Positions 59,463 through 64,000 of a stretch of DNA of 64,000 nt are shown here, in pieces. Origin of the DNA: Amycolatopsis marina (lineage in GTDB: Bacteria; Actinomycetota; Actinomycetes; Mycobacteriales; Pseudonocardiaceae); contig NZ_FOKG01000017.1 in NCBI RefSeq assembly GCF_900111885.1, positions 1 to 64,000 on the forward strand, written 5' to 3'. Numbering within the stretch: the first letter of the stretch is position 1; every line of letters begins with the position of its first letter. Position numbers and translations under genes: made by a program. The notes under the pieces are model-generated. The model searched no databases, was not told the origin of the DNA, and saw only the letters and a list, made by a program, of their open reading frames with translations.

Positions 59463-60620
59463 ATGGCAGCATCGATCGGGAATCGCAGCAAAGGCAGTCA
59501 CAGGGCTCGGACAAAGCGAAGGAAGATGGAAAAATGTCACCGGATCAGCTCTGCCGCCTACGCCGCAGTCGCGCTGACGAGCGCGGTCGTGGTCGGCAGC
59601 GGGGTGCTGCTGGTCGAACCCGTCGCCGATGGGCGGCGCCTGCCCCTTTTCACGACGGACCGGGCACAGGCGACCACGCCGGTTCCGCAGGCATGGTCGT
59701 TCGTGCCCGGGGCCCGGCTCCCAGTTACGCTCCCAGAAGTTTCGGTGCTGCCGCCGCTCGCCGCGCCGGTGGGCCACCGACGCGGCGCTGCCACCGGACC
59801 TGGTGCGAGTTCGGGCATTCCGGCCACGGTTCTCGACGCCTACCGTCGGGCCGAGACCTTGCTAGCTCGCGAGAATCCGGGCTGTCACCTGGCTTGGGTG
59901 TTGCTCGCGGGTATCGGCAAGATCGAGTCGAACCACGCCCGACGTGGCGACGTTGACGCACAGGGAACAATGGTCCGCCCGATTTACGGCCCCGCCCTGG
60001 ACGGTTCGCCAGGTTTCGCGAGTATCGTCGACCGGCAGAGCGGGCAGTGGGCACGTGCTGCCGGCCCAATGCAGTTCATTCCGTCGACATGGGAAAAGTG
60101 GGGCACGGATGGATCGGGTGACGGCAACGCTGATGTGCAGAACATCTACGATTCCTCGGAGTCGGCGGGGCGGTATCTCTGCGCGGCCGATCGCGACCTT
60201 AAAACCGCGACGGGACTGCGCAGTGCCATCCTCAGTTACAACAGGTCTGAGGATTATTTGAACAAGGTCATGGCCTGGATGCGAGCTTATTCCGCCGGGT
60301 CGTTCGCAGTCCCGGACGCGCCCGGAAACGCAGACCAGGACCCGACACACGGCGAGAACGTCGACCGCGCTCCGGCTCGCCCAGCCTCGGCATCGCACGG
60401 TGGTGTGGCCGACCCCGCTCCGGCGAGGTCCGCGCCCGCCGAGCCGGTTAAGCCGCCCGCTCGATCCGCACCCGCACCGACTCCCGCACCGACTCCCGCA
60501 CCCGCACCGATCGCCGAGCTGCCGGTCAGCGTGTCGGCGCCGCTGGATGGTGTGGTCACGACCGTCGGGCAGACGGTGGGTGGGCTCCTCGGCCCTCTCC
60601 GCGCATCTGAATCTCGATAA
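59463..60620 (+). CDS. secreted SLT-type lytic transglycosylase
   Basis: A 385-residue protein (start ATG 59463, or 59526 with a clearer signal peptide). Export signal SAAYAAVALTSAVVVGSGVLLV. Residues about 120-275 are an SLT_2/MltB-like domain: ILAGIGKIESNH-type motif (LLAGIGKIESNHARRG, catalytic Glu), GPMQFIPSTWEKWGTDGSGDGNADVQNIYDSSESAGRYLCA and AILSYNRSEDYLNKVM. A Pro/Ala tail (PAPTPAPTPAPAP) may cross the cell wall. It cleaves peptidoglycan glycan strands, as in actinobacterial cell-wall remodelling. Followed by a strong terminator. Confidence 0.85.
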   Translation: MAASIGNRSKGSHRARTKRRKMEKCHRISSAAYAAVALTSAVVVGSGVLLVEPVADGRRLPLFTTDRAQATTPVPQAWSFVPGARLPVTLPEVSVLPPLAAPVGHRRGAATGPGASSGIPATVLDAYRRAETLLARENPGCHLAWVLLAGIGKIESNHARRGDVDAQGTMVRPIYGPALDGSPGFASIVDRQSGQWARAAGPMQFIPSTWEKWGTDGSGDGNADVQNIYDSSESAGRYLCAADRDLKTATGLRSAILSYNRSEDYLNKVMAWMRAYSAGSFAVPDAPGNADQDPTHGENVDRAPARPASASHGGVADPAPARSAPAEPVKPPARSAPAPTPAPTPAPAPIAELPVSVSAPLDGVVTTVGQTVGGLLGPLRASESR

Positions 60621-60625
60621 ACGGA

Positions 60626-60670
60626 CTGATGGCGCCGCCCAGTTACAGAGGCGGCGCCATCAGTTTTTTT
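60626..60670 (+). terminator. rho-independent terminator
   Basis: Perfect 14-bp stem: CTGATGGCGCCGCC (60,626-60,639), a 10-nt loop, and its complement (60,650-60,663), followed by seven T (60,664-60,670). It begins 5 nt after the transglycosylase stop. It also lies near the end of the convergent hydratase-aldolase gene but has no T run for that direction. Confidence 0.92.
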
Positions 60671-60712
60671 CACGACCGGCCGCGCCGCATGCACAGCGCG
60701 GTCTGGCGAGGT

Positions 60713-61702
60713 TCAGGAGTCCGAGTCCCGGACTTCGCCGACGAGCCGGCGCCAGCGGCGGCCGTTCTCCCGCGCGCCTTCGGCATAGGCCTCGGGGACG
60801 ACGTGGTACGGCGGGCGCACGGGGCCTGCGGTGACGTAGCCGGCCTCGTCGAAGCGCAGCTTCTCGAGACTGATGTTGTACTTGGAGAACTCGCCGAAGT
60901 TCGTCCTGGCGAGGAACGGCTCGTAGGTCCACTCGATGCGGTGGGTGAGGTGCCGTGCCGCCTCGACGTCGCCGGAGCGGATCGCGTCGCGCAGGGCGAG
61001 CACGGGTTGTGGGCCGCACAGGGCGCTGCTGCTCCAGCAGCCGAGTGACGTTTCTGGGTGGAGCGTATGGGCCGCGAGCCAGTCGCTCTCCAGCGGCAGC
61101 AGTCGGAGCCGCCCGCCGACCGCGGCCACGTCCGCGGTGAACTTGGGTGTGATCGCGATGTACTTCGCACCGATGATCTGGGGCACCTTGGCGAGCTCGG
61201 CGTAGACCGCAGACGGGATCGGCCCCTTGAACGCCTCAGGGTTGTCGTAGAGGACGATCGCCATGTCCGGGAACAGGTTCGCGACGTCCCGGTAGAAGGC
61301 GAGCAGGGCGTCGGCGCCGAGTGCGCTCCACATCGGACGGCCGAGGATGACCCCGCGCACGCCGAGATCCCGCAGGAAGCGGATCCGGTCGATGGTCTCC
61401 CTCGTGTTAGGGGTGGTCGCGCCGACGAACAACGGTAGGTCCGATGAGGTGTCCGAAACCGCGTCCGCGACGCAGGCGGTGAAGGCCTGCCATTCGTCCA
61501 GCGTCAGGGTCGCCATCTCACCGAGTGTGCCGTTGGTGATGATCCCGTCCACGCCGTCGGCGACGAGCGCACGGATCATCCGGTCGGACTCGTCGAGGTC
61601 GACGGTGTCGCGTGCGGTGAGCTCGGCCGCCCCGGGCAGCGCGGGGGTCGGGGCGACGGCGATGACGCCACGCACGTCGTCGACACCGAACTTCTGCACC
61701 AC
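60713..61702 (-). CDS. hydratase-aldolase of the NahE/PhdJ (DHDPS-like) family
   Basis: About 329 residues; GTG 61702 or 61699 follow GGAGAG. The (beta/alpha)8 lyase signatures are VDGIITNGTLGEMATLTLDEW (pyruvate-binding GTLGE), FVGATTPNTRETIDRI, VLYDNPEAFKGPIP (Tyr152) and QIIGAKYIAITPKF with the Schiff-base Lys180. The tail GEFSKYNISLEKLRFDEAGYVTAGPVRPPYHVVPE is typical of the hydratase-aldolases of naphthalene/phenanthrene pathways rather than of dihydrodipicolinate synthase. It would split a benzylidenepyruvate-type product into an aromatic aldehyde and pyruvate. Last gene of the catabolic operon, after an intercistronic hairpin. Confidence 0.8.
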   Translation of the reverse strand: MVQKFGVDDVRGVIAVAPTPALPGAAELTARDTVDLDESDRMIRALVADGVDGIITNGTLGEMATLTLDEWQAFTACVADAVSDTSSDLPLFVGATTPNTRETIDRIRFLRDLGVRGVILGRPMWSALGADALLAFYRDVANLFPDMAIVLYDNPEAFKGPIPSAVYAELAKVPQIIGAKYIAITPKFTADVAAVGGRLRLLPLESDWLAAHTLHPETSLGCWSSSALCGPQPVLALRDAIRSGDVEAARHLTHRIEWTYEPFLARTNFGEFSKYNISLEKLRFDEAGYVTAGPVRPPYHVVPEAYAEGARENGRRWRRLVGEVRDSDS

Positions 61703-61735
61703 GGGGCTCTCCTTGTGCTCGCTGGGAAAGGGCGC

Positions 61736-61791
61736 TTGGCCCGGCGGGTCAGGTGGGGGCTTACTGACCCGCCGGGCCAACCGGCTTTTTT
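61736..61791. promoter_or_regulatory. 17-bp perfect hairpin between operon genes
   Basis: TTGGCCCGGCGGGTCAG (61,736-61,752), an 11-nt loop, then the exact complement (61,764-61,780), followed on the plus strand by CCGGC and six T (61,786-61,791). It sits between the extradiol dioxygenase and hydratase-aldolase genes, both on the minus strand. As a terminator it points the wrong way for the operon; it could block antisense transcription or act as an mRNA-stability or attenuating stem. Confidence 0.75.
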
Positions 61792-61800
61792 GGGGGACTT

Positions 61801-62676
61801 TCAGGAAGTGCGGCCGAACGACTCCGGTGGCTGCAGCCCCCACGGGCTGAACGCCTTCGGGAAGTCGTCCCACACCACGGGGTCGTTGCGGCGCACCCGC
61901 GGCATCTCGGCCGACAGCTCGTAGCGGTTCCCCGCGGCCCAGAAGTAGGTGTAGACGTTGCCGCCCACGCCGTGGCGGCCCGGCCCGACCTCGATCGGCA
62001 CGTTGTGCAGGGCGAGCTCGTCGGCGGCCAGCTTGAGATGGTCGAACGACTCCATCCCGAGTGCGTAGTGGTGTAGCGACTTACCGGCTTCGGGGGTGGA
62101 GATGATCGCGATGTCGTGGTGCAGCGTGCTGGCCCGGCACCAGGCCGCTCCGATGACTCCGGGCGCCGGGGCGAAGATATCGGAGATCTGGAAGTCCAGC
62201 AGCTCGACCAGGAAGTCGACCAGCGGTTTCGGGTCCTGTGCCTGCACGGTGATGTGGTCGAAGTCCAGCGCGCGGATCCCGCCTCGGTGAGGGGCCTTCG
62301 ACGGGTGGATGTACTGCGGTCCGGTCGAGAGCAGCGCCAGTTCCATGACGTGCCCGGAGGGTGCCTGGAACTGCAGCGACTGGACCACACCGGGGTGTTC
62401 GTCAGTGCGGGTCTCGGTCGCAACGCCGGCTTCGGCGAGACGCTTCGCGTAGCGGTCGAGGTCGGCGACGTCGTCGACGCGCAGCGCGAACTTCCGAACC
62501 CCGGTCCCGCCGGCGGTCAGCACCAGGTCGCAGCCGCCGTCGATACCGACGGACAGCCGCACCGCGCCGTCGGACCGGCCGAGTTCCTGCATGCCGAGGA
62601 CGTCGGTGTGGAAGCCGATCGCCTCGTCCAGATCGGCTACGGCGAGTTCGGCGTGAGCCACCTGTGAAATGCCCAT
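61801..62676 (-). CDS. VOC-type extradiol (catecholic) dioxygenase
   Basis: A 291-residue two-domain vicinal-oxygen-chelate enzyme from ATG 62676 (GGAGTTGACC upstream). N-terminal VOC repeat: VAHAELAVADLDEAIGFHTDVLGMQEL. The C-terminal repeat supplies iron ligands: FDHITVQA (His141), KSLHHYALGM (His202 or His203) and NRYELSAEM (Glu253), matching the BphC/catechol 2,3-dioxygenase pattern of two His and one Glu. It cleaves a catechol-type ring between carbons 2 and 3 or 1 and 2. It starts 8 nt after the cupin gene. The substrate is unknown; a dihydroxylated bicyclic or biaryl ring would fit the downstream NahE-like enzyme. Confidence 0.85.
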   Translation of the reverse strand: MGISQVAHAELAVADLDEAIGFHTDVLGMQELGRSDGAVRLSVGIDGGCDLVLTAGGTGVRKFALRVDDVADLDRYAKRLAEAGVATETRTDEHPGVVQSLQFQAPSGHVMELALLSTGPQYIHPSKAPHRGGIRALDFDHITVQAQDPKPLVDFLVELLDFQISDIFAPAPGVIGAAWCRASTLHHDIAIISTPEAGKSLHHYALGMESFDHLKLAADELALHNVPIEVGPGRHGVGGNVYTYFWAAGNRYELSAEMPRVRRNDPVVWDDFPKAFSPWGLQPPESFGRTS

Positions 62677-62683
62677 CAGTAGG

Positions 62684-63160
62684 TCAACTCCTATCCACTT
62701 TGTCGTAAGAGATGTTCCCGGCGCTTTCCCGCCGGTTGATGCCGAGGCCATCGAGTTGCCGCGAGTTCTCGACGAGGATCATGCGAACGCGTTCGGTGCC
62801 GTCGTTGTAGTGCCGGTGCCAGACCCACGGCGGGGTGTAGACGAAGTCCCCGGCCGACCACCGGAGTGTTTCCGGTCCGATCTCGGAGTAGCCGCTGCCC
62901 TCGAGCACGCAGTGCACGGACTCGTGCACATGGCGCTGGAGGTCGGTCGCCGTGCCTGCCGGAATTTCCTGGAGGTAGAACTCCATCGACTTCGCCGGCA
63001 GGTCGGCCAGCACTCCGACCCGGCTGGGGTTGCCGGTCACGTCCTCCTCAAGCCACCGGGCACTCGCCGAAGGGGTGATCAGGTTGCCCGGCATCGACCG
63101 CTCCGGGTCGTAGTCCTTCATCTCGTGGAGCTTGTGCATCCACTGCTCGAAATTTGTCAT
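62684..63160 (-). CDS. single-domain cupin protein
   Basis: A 158-residue protein. Cupin motif 1 is RHVHESVHCVLEGSGYSEIG (metal-binding His77, His79 and Glu87) and motif 2 is WSAGDFVYTPPWVWHRHYND (His115, His117). The fold resembles half of a gentisate/homogentisate-type dioxygenase, but single-domain cupins can also be isomerases or binding proteins. It lies between the SDR and the extradiol dioxygenase in one operon, so a role in the same aromatic pathway is likely. Reaction unknown. Confidence 0.7.
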   Translation of the reverse strand: MTNFEQWMHKLHEMKDYDPERSMPGNLITPSASARWLEEDVTGNPSRVGVLADLPAKSMEFYLQEIPAGTATDLQRHVHESVHCVLEGSGYSEIGPETLRWSAGDFVYTPPWVWHRHYNDGTERVRMILVENSRQLDGLGINRRESAGNISYDKVDRS

Positions 63161-63169
63161 AATTCTCCC

Positions 63170-63934
63170 CTAGGTTGAGGTCATCCCGCCGTCGACGACG
63201 TGTGTCTGCCCGGTCTGGAACCCAGCGAAGTCCGAGCAGAGGTGGGTCACCAGCTCGGCGATCTCGTCGGGACGTCCCCACCGGCCGATGGGCAACTCGG
63301 TGGCGAGCTGCCGTTGTTCCAGCTCGGCCACCGGCACGTCGGCCGCCGCGGCGCGCGCCGCGGCGAGCGCGCGCCGCCGCGGCGTGTCGATGTGGGCGGG
63401 GGCGATGACGTGCGTGGTGACGCCGTTTGGAGCCACCTCGGCGGCCAGTGACCGCGCCAGCGCGGCCACTCCGGCCCGCATCACGTTGGACAGGTGCAGC
63501 AGTGGCAACGGCTTGACCACGCCGACCGAGGTGACGTAGATCAGCCGTCCCCACCCGGCCGCCGACATCGCCGGCAATACCGCGCTGGTCAGGGAGATCG
63601 CGCTGTTCAGCAGGAGACGGTATGCCGAATCCCAGTCCTCCGCCGAGAGTTCGGAGGCCTTCGCCGCGCGCGTGCCGCCGGTGTTAGACACCAGGATGTC
63701 GATGCCGCCGAGCGCCTCGCGCGCGGCGGCGGCTGCGGTGGCCGCGGCACCGGGCTGGGTGAAGTCAGCAATCGCCCAGTCCGCCGCACCGATATCACGG
63801 GCGACCTCGCCGGTGTGCGGCCCGGTTCCCGTGATGAAGACCTCTGCCCCGTCTGCCCGTAGAGAAGCCGCGATCGCGGCGCCGAGCCCACTCGACCCGG
63901 CGGTGACCAGGGCCCGCCGGCCGCGCACCCTCAT
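63170..63934 (-). CDS. SDR-family protein with atypical active site
   Basis: A 254-residue Rossmann protein. The cofactor motif TAGSSGLG (11-18) and LVSNTGG (NNAG-like) are present, as is the catalytic Ser in YVTSVGVV (Ser136). The canonical YxxxK is replaced by SNVMR (149-153), so the proton-donor Tyr is missing and Lys is Arg. Some divergent FabG-like proteins share this SN..R pattern. It may act on a different substrate class or need another proton donor. Its ATG overlaps the stop of the upstream gene (ATGA). Confidence 0.75.
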   Translation of the reverse strand: MRVRGRRALVTAGSSGLGAAIAASLRADGAEVFITGTGPHTGEVARDIGAADWAIADFTQPGAAATAAAAAREALGGIDILVSNTGGTRAAKASELSAEDWDSAYRLLLNSAISLTSAVLPAMSAAGWGRLIYVTSVGVVKPLPLLHLSNVMRAGVAALARSLAAEVAPNGVTTHVIAPAHIDTPRRRALAAARAAAADVPVAELEQRQLATELPIGRWGRPDEIAELVTHLCSDFAGFQTGQTHVVDGGMTST

Positions 63935-64000
63935 GCCGCAGCACCCTCGCCAGTGCCGCCGGACAGGACGCCGGCTTGCCCGATCGACGTGGCCAGCAGC
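63931..64000 (-). CDS. C-terminal end of an unidentified operon gene (partial)
   Basis: The last 22 codons of a minus-strand frame entering from the right edge: LLATSIGQAGVLSGGTGEG, then AAA-stop. The stop overlaps the SDR start, so it belongs to the same operon. Too little is visible to name the product. Confidence 0.5.
   Translation of the reverse strand, partial: LLATSIGQAGVLSGGTGEGAAA

Noticed and set aside
1..64000. CRISPR array
   Set aside because: No series of regularly spaced identical repeats was seen; the only multi-copy repeats are the short TCAAAACC motifs and the single pair of 32-bp repeats.

Overview
The window is high-GC DNA with actinomycete codon use. Two hallmarks place it in an actinomycete, probably a Mycobacteriales or Pseudonocardiales relative: a complete mce operon (two YrbE/MlaE permeases, an Mkl-type ATPase and six MCE proteins) and an actinobacterial-style integrative element. 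The species cannot be fixed from sequence alone.

Bases 1 to about 41,800 read as a decaying integrative and conjugative element (ICE). The left edge cuts an IS110-type transposase. Next comes a run of tightly coupled genes of mostly unknown function (0.3-9.1 kb). It is headed by a MoxR-type AAA ATPase and a HExxH/VWA protein, and it contains a DUF6283-like zinc protein and several related or frameshifted small genes. A DUF2075-type helicase and a winged-helix protein on the opposite strand follow. Bases 12.2-21.5 kb look like a defence-type cargo island, less GC-rich in its second half: a HEPN/Toprim-like gene with a divergent partner, an OGG-fold gene, and a divergent pair (an Rx6H protein and a PD-(D/E)xK-like protein). 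That pair is flanked by 32-bp imperfect direct repeats. From 36.5 back to 21.8 kb on the minus strand runs a conjugation operon: HTH protein, VirB2-like pilin, TrbL/VirB6-like protein, PrgI-like protein, VirB4 ATPase, TraD/TraG-like ATPase, Replic_Relax protein and secreted muramidase. A 2.5-kb group II intron sits exactly at the PrgI-VirB4 junction. Further right are a methyltransferase-like gene, an amino-DNA methyltransferase, a cytosine-5 methyltransferase broken by an amber codon and frameshifts, and an xis-int deletion fusion. Loss of most of the integrase suggests the element can no longer excise by itself.

Bases 41.8-42.8 kb are a junction zone holding a truncated HEPN-type gene.

From 42.8 kb the sequence looks like ordinary chromosome. 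The plus-strand mce operon (42,841-57,164) has almost every gene overlapping or abutting the next. It also encodes an MMPL/RND transporter, a parvulin-type foldase and two small membrane proteins. It ends 3 nt from the end of a convergent GAF-LuxR regulator, behind which lies an MhpB-type ring-cleavage dioxygenase. A secreted SLT-type transglycosylase with a clear terminator is divergent from mhpB. The right end is a minus-strand aromatic catabolic operon: unknown gene end, SDR, cupin, VOC extradiol dioxygenase and a NahE/PhdJ-like hydratase-aldolase. The proximity suggests, without proving, that this Mce system imports an aromatic or lipid-like substrate degraded by the adjacent enzymes.
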